From positions 1-11,713 of the forward strand of contig CAJKOS010000046.1 in the NCBI GenBank assembly GCA_905201565.1: a stretch of DNA of 11,713 bases, given 5' to 3'. Origin of the DNA: an uncultured Erysipelotrichaceae bacterium (lineage in GTDB: Bacteria; Bacillota_I; Bacilli_A; Erysipelotrichales; Erysipelotrichaceae). The notes beneath the pieces were generated by a model that saw only the letters and a program-made list of their open reading frames with translations, did not search any database and was not told the origin of the DNA. The first letter of the stretch is position 1. Each line of letters starts with the position of its first letter. The position numbers and the translations under genes are program-made. This document shows, piece by piece, positions 1 to 6,796 of the stretch.

Positions 1-376
1 ACATCAGGATGACCGGCAGAAAAGACCCGATGATATCCAGGAAGGCATTGGAAGCTTCCGCATCCACAATAGAAATTCTTGTGTCTGGAAGTTCTTCAAT
101 GACCTCTGCAATTGCAGAGTCCGTACTTGGTATTTTTGCTTCGAATGTGACATCTCTGCCATTTGTCTGATAGACACCACGGACAGTGGTGACATTGTAT
201 CCGACAGAAATTGTTGCGGAATCAATCTCTTCTTCAGCAATCACACTCTTGAGGGCATTGTAGTCCACAGTCTGGGTGCTGGAACCCATGTTCATGTTGA
301 CGAGGGAGAAGAAAGCAACAATCAGAATCAGATATGGCAGAAAGTTAATCCAACTGTTTTTGTTATTCTGTTGCAT
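1..376 (-). CDS. ftsH: ATP-dependent zinc metalloprotease FtsH, N-terminal part (runs off the left edge)
   Basis: Only the first 125 residues lie in the window. FtsH is a membrane-anchored AAA+ protease that degrades misfolded membrane proteins and some regulators. The visible part starts MQQNNKNSWINFLPYLIL, has a first membrane segment at about residues 9-28, then an extracytoplasmic domain of about 85 residues ending in the start of the second membrane segment (FLDIIGSFLPVILM). The AAA and zinc-protease domains would lie beyond position 1. The ATG at 374-376 is preceded by AAGGAG embedded in the end of hpt, and only 3 nt separate the hpt stop from this start. The call rests on the N-terminal topology plus the conserved tilS-hpt-ftsH order; the catalytic motifs are not visible here. 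Confidence 0.88.
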   Translation of the reverse strand, partial: MQQNNKNSWINFLPYLILIVAFFSLVNMNMGSSTQTVDYNALKSVIAEEEIDSATISVGYNVTTVRGVYQTNGRDVTFEAKIPSTDSAIAEVIEELPDTRISIVDAEASNAFLDIIGSFLPVILM

Positions 377-379
377 CAG

Positions 380-934
380 TTACTCCTTACTTGTATAGCA
401 TTCTGGTTTCAGAACACCGATATAGGGAAGGCATCTGTATTTCTGGTCAAAGTCCATACCGAAGCCGACCACAAACTCATTTCCTACGCGGAAGCCATAA
501 TAATCCGGACTGCAGCCATTCACTCTGTTGCAAGGCTTATCGAGAAGGCTGACAATCTTCACACTACGCGCGCCACGTGTCTTGAGAATCTCTGTCACTG
601 TGGCAAGTGTTCTTCCTGTGTCCACAATATCTTCAACAAGAAGTACATCGCGGTTCATGACCGTTGTATCAAGGTCCTTGATAATCCGGATCTCACCGGT
701 AGACTCTCTTCCTTCGTAACTCGAAACATCCATGAAATCCATCTGGATATCCATATCAACATGTTTGATCAGTTCCGCAAGAAATGGCACTGAACCCTTT
801 AACAAAGCCACAAGAAGTGGTGCCTTTTCATTAGCAGAATAGTCATTGGTAATCGTTGCGCCAAGCTCTTTTGCTTTTTCGACAATTTGTTCATTGGTGA
901 ACAGCACTTTCTGAATGTTATCCTTTTCCCACAT
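380..934 (-). CDS. hpt: Hypoxanthine(-guanine) phosphoribosyltransferase
   Basis: This 184-residue protein converts hypoxanthine or guanine plus PRPP to IMP or GMP in purine salvage, in the cytosol. The PRPP-binding loop VLLVEDIVDTGRTL is at residues 97-110, with the acidic pair E101-D102. The purine-site lysine is in LDKP at 131-134. The C-terminal block EFVVGFGMDFDQKYR followed by LPYIGVL (153-175) is typical of bacterial Hpt. An in-frame ATG exists at 1007-1009, but that start would overlap tilS. The ATG at 932-934 has a GGAGGCG Shine-Dalgarno at 941-947 with 6 nt spacing and gives the usual family length. The gene lies 46 nt downstream of tilS and 3 nt upstream of ftsH, so the three are probably cotranscribed. 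Confidence 0.95.
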   Translation of the reverse strand: MWEKDNIQKVLFTNEQIVEKAKELGATITNDYSANEKAPLLVALLKGSVPFLAELIKHVDMDIQMDFMDVSSYEGRESTGEIRIIKDLDTTVMNRDVLLVEDIVDTGRTLATVTEILKTRGARSVKIVSLLDKPCNRVNGCSPDYYGFRVGNEFVVGFGMDFDQKYRCLPYIGVLKPECYTSKE

Positions 935-980
935 AGAAAACGCCTCCATGAGAGATATTCTAGCACAAAGGCGCTTTTTT

Positions 981-2255
981 TCATAAACAGATTGCATTAT
1001 GCTTAACAAACATCACACATTCTTCAGACCAGTGTTCCTTGTCACACCCCAGTCCTGCCACAAAGATCACCTTTCCTTCACTATTTTCCACTACTGGCCA
1101 CGTTTCCCTTTGTCCTTTAGGAACATGGCGGTCAATAAAGAAACGGTGCACTGACTTGGTGCCAAAGCGCATAGCGATCACATCCCCTTCTCTTGCATTT
1201 CGTATGGTTAAAGGAAAATCAGCTGGGGACAGGGAAACTTTTTCGATTGCTTCGCCAGTTGAACAAAGTGAGAAGTAGTCTGTTTTCATCTCCTGTATTT
1301 CATCAATCACAAATGCATACGGTACTGGTTTCTTCTGGATGTACGCTTTTCCTTCACACTGCACAAGCTCCCTGTCACCACAAGGTATCAGGAAGTCATT
1401 CTGATTCATTACGATACTGTCCATCTCTTCCATATACCTGCGGCTATAGTGATGAACACCCTTCTCATCCACAAGTTTGCGCAACGCTGTAAGGCGTACA
1501 TCCTCTTCCTCATTGCGATACAAACATAGATCCAGCGTATGACCAACAAACAATTTATCTCCCTGTTTCCTCATAGAAACAAGTTTCTTGTTCTCTTCAT
1601 CAATTTCCCGTAACAACACATCCCGTTCTTCCTTTGAGAAGGAGGACACATCCTGACGGATGATGTTTCGTGTATGCACTGGTTCAAGATTAGTATGGTC
1701 AATGTAATAGCGGATGTCATGGTTATGACAATAATCCACCAGTTCTTGTTTGGTATAGGAAAGCAAGGGTCTAACAAGCAGAACACCATGGTACATGGAT
1801 TCTTCCCGTAAACCATACCACTGCGGTATGATATTCTTCTTTCTTTGCATGATATAGGTTTCAAGAAGATCATCCTGGTGATGGGCACAAAGAATACCCG
1901 ATAGACCATATTGCTTTACAAGACTGACAAAGAAGTCATACCGCCATGTCCTTGCGGCTGCTTCAAAGTTACCAGTCCATTCAAATGGTTCATTTCTCAC
2001 ATAACAGGGAATGTTATGTGACTGACACCAGTCTCGAACATAACACTCCTCTTCTTCAGCTTCATCTCTTACATTGTAATTAACATGTGCAGCAACAATG
2101 TCCATCCCACATTCATAACACATATGCAATAAAGCCATGGAATCTGGTCCACCAGATACACCAATCAGCCATGTTCCATTTCTTCTTTCAAACATGAGAG
2201 TATTGTAGCAGGAAAAGATACGATTGCGCTGACTTCTGCAATAAACCAACTTCAT
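981..2255 (-). CDS. tilS: tRNA(Ile)-lysidine synthase
   Basis: TilS attaches lysine to C34 of the CAU-anticodon tRNA-Ile using ATP, so that it reads AUA codons; the enzyme is normally essential. The 424-residue product has the N-type ATP pyrophosphatase loop SGGPDS at residues 34-39, the block AHHQDD...ET at 124-132, ARTWRYDFF at 101-109, and a late RN-IIR motif. The C-terminal substrate-binding domain is present (about 350-415: IRNAREGDVI, then the RFFIDRHVPKGQR stretch and FVAGLGCD), so this is a full-length form. The chosen ATG follows directly on an in-frame TGA. Its Shine-Dalgarno is weak (GATGAAGA, very close to the start). A second ATG at 2193-2195 would leave only 13 residues before the P-loop motif. 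It is first in the tilS-hpt-ftsH run and divergent from the neighbouring ATPase gene. Confidence 0.95.
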   Translation of the reverse strand: MKLVYCRSQRNRIFSCYNTLMFERRNGTWLIGVSGGPDSMALLHMCYECGMDIVAAHVNYNVRDEAEEEECYVRDWCQSHNIPCYVRNEPFEWTGNFEAAARTWRYDFFVSLVKQYGLSGILCAHHQDDLLETYIMQRKKNIIPQWYGLREESMYHGVLLVRPLLSYTKQELVDYCHNHDIRYYIDHTNLEPVHTRNIIRQDVSSFSKEERDVLLREIDEENKKLVSMRKQGDKLFVGHTLDLCLYRNEEEDVRLTALRKLVDEKGVHHYSRRYMEEMDSIVMNQNDFLIPCGDRELVQCEGKAYIQKKPVPYAFVIDEIQEMKTDYFSLCSTGEAIEKVSLSPADFPLTIRNAREGDVIAMRFGTKSVHRFFIDRHVPKGQRETWPVVENSEGKVIFVAGLGCDKEHWSEECVMFVKHNAICL

Positions 2256-2330
2256 TCTTCATCGTATTGCCAGCACAATTTCTCTCTCATGTATACCTGT
2301 CTTTGTGAAAGAAAGATTACAATCCACAAA

Positions 2331-2362
2331 TTGACAACTAATCTAAAGTCTGACTTTATATT
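2331..2362 (+). promoter_or_regulatory. Predicted promoter of the DUF4143 ATPase gene
   Basis: A perfect -35 hexamer TTGACA lies at 2331-2336. The -10 is less exact: TTTATA at 2355-2360 (18 nt spacer) or TATATT at 2357-2362 (20 nt spacer). Both candidates sit inside the first copy of the 14-nt repeat element, so a protein bound to that copy would block the -10 region. Transcription would start near 2368, leaving the other two repeat copies in the 5' leader. Confidence 0.55.
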
Positions 2363-2420
2363 AGTCGGTGCAAAGCAAAAATAAATCGACTAATATAAAG
2401 TTGTATTTTATATTAGTCGG
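2353..2420. repeat. Three alternating copies of a 14-nt element (putative operator)
   Basis: The element TTTATATTAGTCGG occurs directly at 2355-2368 and 2407-2420, exactly 52 bp apart. An inverted copy, CGACTAATATAAAG, lies between them at 2387-2400. Copy 1 and the inverted copy form a perfect 15-nt inverted repeat (2353-2367 against 2387-2401). The inverted copy and copy 3 form a second inverted repeat. Such an array upstream of a single gene suggests a binding site for a dimeric or multimeric regulator. The regulator's identity is inference; the ATPase itself has a helix-turn-helix-like segment. Confidence 0.8.
2386..2420 (+). promoter_or_regulatory. Leader hairpin abutting the Shine-Dalgarno of the ATPase gene
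   Basis: Positions 2387-2399 pair perfectly with 2407-2419 (13 bp). The stem extends by a wobble at 2386/2420 and inward by a G-U and a U-A pair to a three-base loop at 2402-2404. The 3' arm runs into the first two bases of the GGAGGTG ribosome binding site (2419-2425), so the fold could limit translation initiation. It is only relevant in RNA if transcription starts upstream of 2386, as the predicted promoter implies. Confidence 0.6.
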
Positions 2421-2428
2421 AGGTGTAT

Positions 2429-3661
2429 ATGTCATATATCGAACGTGCAATTACCCCTGTTTTGAAAGAACGGGTTTCTAAAAGCAAATGTCTGCTATTG
2501 ACCGGCAGCAGACAGGTTGGAAAATCCACACTGATCCATCATGCCTTCCCTTCATACAATACCGCAAGTTTTGATGACAAGTTAACCTGGTTACAGGCAA
2601 AAGAAGAACCAGGATTGTTTTTTCTGAACAATCCATGTCCATTATTTATTGATGAAGTACAAAATGAGACTTCCATTCTCGAAGATATCAAACTTCGTGC
2701 AGACCGCACTGATGAGCGAGGACAGTTTATTTTATCTGGTTCTTCAAAGCTTGAATTAATGAAAGGTGTCAGCGAATCGCTTGCCGGACGTGTTTCTGTT
2801 TCAGAGTTGTGTGGGCTTTCCATGAGAGAACTGCACCAGGTTGACTTCAATATGCCTTTTGTACCTTCTTCAGAGTATCTTTTGAAGCGCAGGGAAAAAC
2901 TTGTACCATACAATGATATCTGGTCTTTTATTCACAATGGATTCTATCCAGAACTATATGACATCGGCAGGGATTGGATAGATTATTATTCCTCCTATGT
3001 TTCCACCTATTTGGAACGTGACATCAACAAGCTCATTTCTGCGGATAGTCTTACATTCACCCGATTCATGACGGCAGTAGCCGCAAGAACCGGAGAGATG
3101 CTGAACTATCGGAATATTGCAAATGCGACTGGTGTCAGCGAACCAACCATCAAGTCCTGGATTTCCATACTGGAAAGAACAGGCATCGTTACCATCCTGC
3201 AGCCATATAGCGCAAGTGCTATGACCAGGGCAATCAAAACACCGAAGATCTACTTCAGGGACACTGGGCTTGCCTGTTATCTGACCCGCTGGCTGACTGC
3301 AGATGCATTGCAGAACTCTGCTGTCAGTGGAAACATGTTTGAGACATTTGTTGTTTCTGAGATCATTAAGTCTTATGCCAATGCAGGAAGAGACTACCGT
3401 TTCAATATCTACTACTACCGTGGCAAGGATAAGCTGACAAGTAGTGAAAACGAAATTGATCTCATCATAGAAGAAAACGGTATTCTCTATCCAATTGAAA
3501 TCAAGATGACGGCTAACCCAAAGGCTTCTATGGCATCCGCAAATTCCATCCTTGACAAAGTCAGTGAAAAGAAACGGGGTACAGGCGTAATTCTATGCAT
3601 GGTTGACAAGATGACATGGCTCAGGGAGAACCTTGTTGCCCTCCCTGTGTCATGGATCTGA
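2429..3661 (+). CDS. AAA-family ATPase with DUF4143 domain
   Basis: This 410-residue protein is of the widespread AAA_14/DUF4143 type, whose cellular role is not established. The ATPase part has Walker A GSRQVGKST at 26-34 (most relatives have Pro at the position of S27), Walker B LFIDEVQ at 72-78, and the sensor-like LSGSS (102-106) and AGR (119-121). A helix-turn-helix-like stretch follows at about 225-253 (YRNIANATGVSEPTIKSWIS). Near the C-terminus, D344, E357 and K359 in the EIDLII...PIEIK pattern match the PD-(D/E)XK nuclease fold that often ends DUF4143 proteins. A GTG at 2423 is also in frame, but it lies inside the GGAGGTG Shine-Dalgarno (2419-2425), which serves the ATG at 2429 with 5 nt spacing. 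It is monocistronic, divergent from tilS and convergent with the PemK-like gene. Its control region with three repeat copies suggests autoregulation, which is inference. Confidence 0.9.
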   Translation: MSYIERAITPVLKERVSKSKCLLLTGSRQVGKSTLIHHAFPSYNTASFDDKLTWLQAKEEPGLFFLNNPCPLFIDEVQNETSILEDIKLRADRTDERGQFILSGSSKLELMKGVSESLAGRVSVSELCGLSMRELHQVDFNMPFVPSSEYLLKRREKLVPYNDIWSFIHNGFYPELYDIGRDWIDYYSSYVSTYLERDINKLISADSLTFTRFMTAVAARTGEMLNYRNIANATGVSEPTIKSWISILERTGIVTILQPYSASAMTRAIKTPKIYFRDTGLACYLTRWLTADALQNSAVSGNMFETFVVSEIIKSYANAGRDYRFNIYYYRGKDKLTSSENEIDLIIEENGILYPIEIKMTANPKASMASANSILDKVSEKKRGTGVILCMVDKMTWLRENLVALPVSWI

Positions 3662-3664
3662 GTT

Positions 3665-4180
3665 TCACATCTTCCCCATCATAAGTTTTAACAATCTTTC
3701 CTGAATGATCGCAAACAAGGCACTGTCTGTGGAGATGTGTGCTTTAACATCTATGACCCTTGCGGTGTTGACAAACTTCATGTCATTGAGGAAGAGCACC
3801 GAAGGTTTGTTCATACCAGGTACCTTGCCTATGCGCAGCAGGTGTTTGGAACCATGTGGGTTTGTCTTTGGATCATAGGCACTTCTGTATTGGATGGCAT
3901 TGCTTGTCATCGGTACAACAAGTGCCTTTTCACGATACAGCACCATGATCAGTCCAAAGTGCTGGTAGCCCATCTCGTTGAGATAGGCTTGTCCAAAGTC
4001 CATGTAACAGATGTCACCTGTACGCACAGTGATGCCAAGGTCATTACAGCTGGTACATCGGGAGCGGATGATCCAGTTTGCCTCCGAGATGAGGTTGTGT
4101 TCAAGATTGTTGGGCTGGATGGTTTCATAAACCTCACAGCGGGAACGGATATAGTTGTTCCAGGAAGTATTTTCATTCAT
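3665..4180 (-). CDS. PemK/MazF-like family protein
   Basis: The 171-residue product has, from about residue 54, the pattern of the PemK/MazF fold. It opens with TGDICYMDFG, continues with the strand pair FGLIMVLYREKALVVPMTSN (75-94), and has a late VLFLNDMKFVNTARVID block (128-144). Classical MazF toxins are ribosome-independent endoribonucleases of about 110-120 residues. This one has an extra N-terminal region of about 50 residues with a CTSC pair (42-45), and the usual GxRP motif before the second strand reads YQHFG, so RNase activity is uncertain. No antitoxin gene is adjacent. The ATG at 4178-4180 is supported by AAAGGGGA at 4187-4194 (7 nt spacing); upstream in-frame ATGs at 4186 and 4231 lack a suitably spaced site. 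It follows the upp-operon terminator, and its stop is 3 nt from the stop of the convergent ATPase gene. Confidence 0.65.
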   Translation of the reverse strand: MNENTSWNNYIRSRCEVYETIQPNNLEHNLISEANWIIRSRCTSCNDLGITVRTGDICYMDFGQAYLNEMGYQHFGLIMVLYREKALVVPMTSNAIQYRSAYDPKTNPHGSKHLLRIGKVPGMNKPSVLFLNDMKFVNTARVIDVKAHISTDSALFAIIQERLLKLMMGKM

Positions 4181-4251
4181 ATGCATTCCCCTTTCACTAT
4201 TTCTATTCCCTGTAAAATCGATTTTCCTCACTTTTTCTTCAAAAAAGTATT

Positions 4252-4283
4252 AAAAAAGCCACTTTTTATACAAAAAGCAGCTT
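4252..4283 (-). terminator. Intrinsic terminator of the upp-DUF1146 operon
   Basis: On the minus strand a 12-bp stem (4272-4283 with 4256-4267, including two G-U pairs) has a four-base loop (4268-4271) and is followed by a run of T at 4257-4252. It overlaps the stop codon of the DUF1146 gene. Confidence 0.85.
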
Positions 4284-4476
4284 AACGATACACAAATGCA
4301 AGGATAAAGGAACCAGCAAGATATGCAATCGATGCAACAATCATGAAATAGAGAATCTGTGCTTCTTTGACATGGTTTGCCTTTAACAGCTTTTCATAGT
4401 TGATAGCTGATAGTCCATACCATGCGGCCGCAAAGCACACAACATAGACAAATGCATTGAGAATGTACTCAATCAT
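4282..4476 (-). CDS. DUF1146 family small membrane protein (YwzB-like)
   Basis: This is a 64-residue protein with two predicted membrane helices (about 3-24 and 41-62) separated by a short charged loop, [15 protein letters not shown]. The pattern, including the E/A-Q-LY motif entering the second helix, matches the DUF1146 family of Bacillota, whose B. subtilis member is YwzB; its function is unknown. The start codon overlaps the upp stop codon as ATGA (4473-4476), so translation is probably coupled to upp. The family is often found near the ATP synthase operon, and upp also neighbours atp genes in many Bacillota, so this pair may be what is left of that neighbourhood (inference). Confidence 0.85.
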   Translation of the reverse strand: MIEYILNAFVYVVCFAAAWYGLSAINYEKLLKANHVKEAQILYFMIVASIAYLAGSFILAFVYR

Positions 4477-5093
4477 TTTGTACCAAAGATTCTGTCCCCG
4501 GCATCGCCAAGACCTGGAACGATGTAACCCTTCTCATTGAGATGTTCATCCAGTGCAGCAAGATAGATGTCCACATCCGGATGATCATGCTGAATCTTTT
4601 GTACGCCTTCTGGTACACCGACAAGGCAGACGAGTTTGATATTCTTTGCGCCTCTTTTCTTGACCGCATCAATAGCATCACTTGCACTGCCACCTGTTGC
4701 CAGCATTGGGTCAACGACCATGACAATGGCATCTTCAAGGTTGTCCGGGAACTTGGCAAAGTATTCATGAGGGATGAGTGTTTCTTCATCTCTGTACATG
4801 CCGATGAAACCAACCTTGGCTGTTGGTACAAGTCTTCTGATACCATCTAACAAACCAATACCAGCTCTTAAGATTGGTACGATGACAACTTCTTTACTGA
4901 TAGAGAAACCAGTTGTAGGACCAATTGGTGTTTCTACCGGTACTGGTTTTGTTGGCAGATCACGGCATACTTCATATGCCATGAGTTCGGCAATTTCATC
5001 CAGGTTTTCACGGAAATCCTTTGTTCCTGTGTTCTTATCGCGCATGATTGTGAGTTTGTGTGTAATCAGTGGGTGATTTAATACTTCTAACAT
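4473..5093 (-). CDS. upp: Uracil phosphoribosyltransferase
   Basis: This 206-residue enzyme makes UMP from uracil and PRPP in pyrimidine salvage (cytosolic). The PRPP loop [10 protein letters not shown] is at residues 128-137. The flexible-arm and substrate region includes [13 protein letters not shown] (72-84). The uracil-binding C-terminal motif [13 protein letters not shown] is at 189-201. The length fits the family (about 208). AGAGG lies 7 nt upstream of the ATG, and a strong promoter lies just beyond. The stop codon overlaps the next start by four bases. Confidence 0.97.
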   Translation of the reverse strand: MLEVLNHPLITHKLTIMRDKNTGTKDFRENLDEIAELMAYEVCRDLPTKPVPVETPIGPTTGFSISKEVVIVPILRAGIGLLDGIRRLVPTAKVGFIGMYRDEETLIPHEYFAKFPDNLEDAIVMVVDPMLATGGSASDAIDAVKKRGAKNIKLVCLVGVPEGVQKIQHDHPDVDIYLAALDEHLNEKGYIVPGLGDAGDRIFGTK

Positions 5094-5116
5094 ACTATGA
5101 CCTCTTTCTCTTTCTA

Positions 5117-5145
5117 ATCATATTTCTATGTTCCATCATTTTCAA
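5117..5145 (-). promoter_or_regulatory. Predicted sigma-A promoter of upp
   Basis: On the minus strand, TTGAAA (5145-5140) and TATGAT (5122-5117) are separated by 17 nt. The predicted start near 5110 gives a leader of about 17 nt that contains the upp Shine-Dalgarno. The -35 box lies within the -35 region of the divergent gene's promoter. Confidence 0.75.
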
Positions 5146-5160
5146 TGGACTTTTCACATC

Positions 5161-5169
5161 TGCTATAAT
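5161..5169 (+). promoter_or_regulatory. Extended -10 promoter of the glycosyltransferase-like gene
   Basis: TGCTATAAT is a perfect extended -10 box, with TATAAT at 5164-5169. The -35 region at 17 nt spacing is only TTCAAT (5141-5146). Transcription would start close to 5176, the A of the ATG, implying a leaderless or nearly leaderless mRNA. Confidence 0.7.
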
Positions 5170-5175
5170 AGTGCC

Positions 5176-6279
5176 ATGAAAGTTCTCATTGCGCCATTGA
5201 TTGTACATCCACGTTGTGATGCAGGGTATCATATTGCAAAACAACTCACAGATTTGTTCATCGCACATGATATCACATGTGCTGTTTCAGCAGATTCTCA
5301 CAATGACTTTCAACATGTTTCTCTCTATCCTGTACCTAAAGCAAGAAAACCATTATTCAACTTCGGGGCAGATAACCGGGCACATGAAGAATGGCTCTAT
5401 AGCAATGGGTTCTTCTCTAAGCAATATATAGAAAATGACTATGCCAGTCTTTGTGCTGCCATTGATCAGTTTCAGCCAGACCTCATCATCTCTTATGACA
5501 GGCCTGCTGCACTTATGGCAGCTTTACAAAGACAGATACCTTGTTGGGAATTTGTTGTCCCTGCCATGTACCGCAATGCCTACTTTCCTACCCGCTGTAT
5601 GCATGGACTCAATGCAGTCCTTGAAGAAAACAACATGGTACAACAGCTCAACCTGCAATACTTCTATGACAAAGCCACAAGAAGAATTGGCTATGGTCCT
5701 ATAGAAACTGCACCATATTTATCAGAAAACAATGTAACACGCATTGGTTCAGCTGCCATACCACAAAAGAAAGAAACCCGTACAAACCGGGTATGTATCT
5801 TCATCAGTGAATATGATGGCAATGCCATCACACTGCGGAACATGATAGATTCCGCCTTCCTTGGTGCACCTTATTATGTCTATGTTTCCATTCCTGCTAT
5901 CACAGCCCATAAAGAAAGCAACCTGCACTACCTGAGATATCCGGATGTCAAACTGATCAATGGGGCAAGCGCCATCATCCATGACGGAAATGATTTCTAT
6001 TTCAACCAGGCTCTTGTCTATGGTGTTCCACAAATGATTATTGCGGACCACTCCTATGAAAGAAACTTCAATGCACTTGCCACAACAAGATACAAATTTG
6101 GAAGATATATCTTTGAAGAAGATCTTTCCATGGCAGCACTCTATGAAGGGTATCGCACATTGATGGCGGATGATATGTATTATGAAAATACACAACTTAT
6201 GCGCACAAAGATAGAACAATACAATGACATCAGTGAATTGTTAAACTTACTACACATAGACACAAACAAGCTGCAGTGA
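5176..6279 (+). CDS. GT-B fold glycosyltransferase-like protein
   Basis: The 367-residue product resembles UDP-glycosyltransferases of the GT-B fold. It starts with a first strand and glycine-containing turn, MKVLIAPLIVHPRCDAGYHIAKQL, typical of the acceptor domain. Its C-terminal half has INGASAIIHDGNDFYFNQAL, then GVPQMII and N298-A300 (about 261-300). This matches the donor-site pattern in which an HxG motif is followed by an acidic/ALxxGVP segment. There is no signal peptide or membrane helix. The donor sugar and acceptor cannot be read from sequence. An in-frame ATG at 5128 would add 16 residues, but it lacks a ribosome binding site and lies upstream of the TATAAT box; the ATG at 5176 fits the promoter. 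No Shine-Dalgarno is present at either start. It is monocistronic and divergent from upp. Confidence 0.7.
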   Translation: MKVLIAPLIVHPRCDAGYHIAKQLTDLFIAHDITCAVSADSHNDFQHVSLYPVPKARKPLFNFGADNRAHEEWLYSNGFFSKQYIENDYASLCAAIDQFQPDLIISYDRPAALMAALQRQIPCWEFVVPAMYRNAYFPTRCMHGLNAVLEENNMVQQLNLQYFYDKATRRIGYGPIETAPYLSENNVTRIGSAAIPQKKETRTNRVCIFISEYDGNAITLRNMIDSAFLGAPYYVYVSIPAITAHKESNLHYLRYPDVKLINGASAIIHDGNDFYFNQALVYGVPQMIIADHSYERNFNALATTRYKFGRYIFEEDLSMAALYEGYRTLMADDMYYENTQLMRTKIEQYNDISELLNLLHIDTNKLQ

Positions 6280-6291
6280 ACCCTGCAGCTT
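6268..6291. terminator. Perfect 9-bp hairpin between convergent genes, probable terminator
   Basis: AAGCTGCAG (6268-6276) pairs with CTGCAGCTT (6283-6291) around a six-base loop that contains the stop codon of the glycosyltransferase-like gene (6277-6279). The T-tract is weak on the plus side (TTATTCATT) and somewhat better on the minus side (TTGTTTGTGT). It may serve both convergent genes. Confidence 0.6.
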
Positions 6292-6296
6292 ATTCA

Positions 6297-6740
6297 TTAT
6301 GCTTTCATCTCCAGCAATTCCTTCACCTTTTCCACTGTTGTTTCCAGAACCTTGGCGATCACCTCTACAGGTGTATGCATTGCCTTAAGGTTAAAAGCAA
6401 CCATTCGCATTGTTTTTTCCTCACCACGAACCGCTCCACGCGCTTCACCTCGAGCTTCACCACGAGCCAGAATAACATCTGAGAAATTGCACATCTTTGT
6501 CATCACCTCTTTCACTTCTACTGTCATTTTGACATGAAACACATCTTCCAATACTGTTATGATTTCTTCTATTGTCATAGTAGCAGAGAAAATCACATCC
6601 AGCAACTGCAGAATTTCTGGAATTCCTTCCTGATATGGATTTCCAAGGTACAGGTATATCAGTTTCATCACCTGCAGAACATCATCTTTATTATTCTGCA
6701 ATACATATTCTTCTATCGTATTTTCACACGCATACTGCAT
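6297..6740 (-). CDS. C-terminal remnant resembling Rpn-family nuclease/putative transposase
   Basis: This is a 147-residue open frame. The last part, ILARGEARGEARGAVRGEE at 90-108 and a closing helical segment with PVEVIAKVLETTVEKVKELL (124-143), looks like the tail of Rpn (recombination-promoting nuclease, PDDEXK_2) proteins. In that family a charged RGEARG-type repeat precedes a short helix-turn-helix-like end. The catalytic N-terminal nuclease domain, normally about 150-200 residues, is absent, and only 56 bp separate this frame from the ltaS-like gene upstream. The ATG at 6738-6740 has no recognisable Shine-Dalgarno, and it lies right after the ltaS terminator with no promoter seen. It is therefore most likely a decayed remnant. 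A small genuine protein of unknown function is the alternative. Confidence 0.5.
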   Translation of the reverse strand: MQYACENTIEEYVLQNNKDDVLQVMKLIYLYLGNPYQEGIPEILQLLDVIFSATMTIEEIITVLEDVFHVKMTVEVKEVMTKMCNFSDVILARGEARGEARGAVRGEEKTMRMVAFNLKAMHTPVEVIAKVLETTVEKVKELLEMKA

Positions 6741-6744
6741 ATAG

Positions 6745-6787
6745 AAAACGGGTATGTGTTTATGAAGAGATCACACATACCTGTTTT
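6745..6787 (-). terminator. Terminator downstream of the first ltaS-like gene
   Basis: Positions 6745-6759 and 6773-6787 are inverted repeats of 15 nt with one imperfect position (6750/6782: G-U in plus-strand RNA, C-A in minus-strand RNA) and a 13-nt loop. In minus-strand RNA the stem ends in GTTTTCT. It starts 9 nt after the stop of the ltaS-like gene. The plus-strand reading is also followed by a T-rich stretch, so it may work in both directions. Confidence 0.7.
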
Positions 6788-6796
6788 AATTTGCCT

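Noticed and set aside
371..793. Plus-strand open frame of 140 codons opposite hpt
   Set aside because: It lies antisense to a confident hpt gene, has no ribosome binding site and shows no recognisable protein pattern.
935..980. Promoter for hpt in the gap after tilS (TAGAAT at 957-962)
   Set aside because: No -35 box at an acceptable distance, and the short gap fits cotranscription with tilS.
2200..2295. Candidate minus-strand tilS promoters (TATACA at 2290-2295, and a TACAAT inside the gene at about 2202-2207)
   Set aside because: Neither has a convincing -35 box at suitable spacing, and the second would start transcription at the internal ATG. Not strong enough to list.
2353..2420. Possible minimal CRISPR array
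   Set aside because: The three copies alternate in orientation, are only 14 nt long and have unequal spacers; they fit an operator and hairpin, not CRISPR.
3737..4285. Plus-strand open frame of 182 codons opposite the PemK-like gene
   Set aside because: It is about as long as the minus-strand gene, but it lacks a Shine-Dalgarno, runs through the upp terminator and resembles no family. The minus frame has MazF-like motifs and a good start site.
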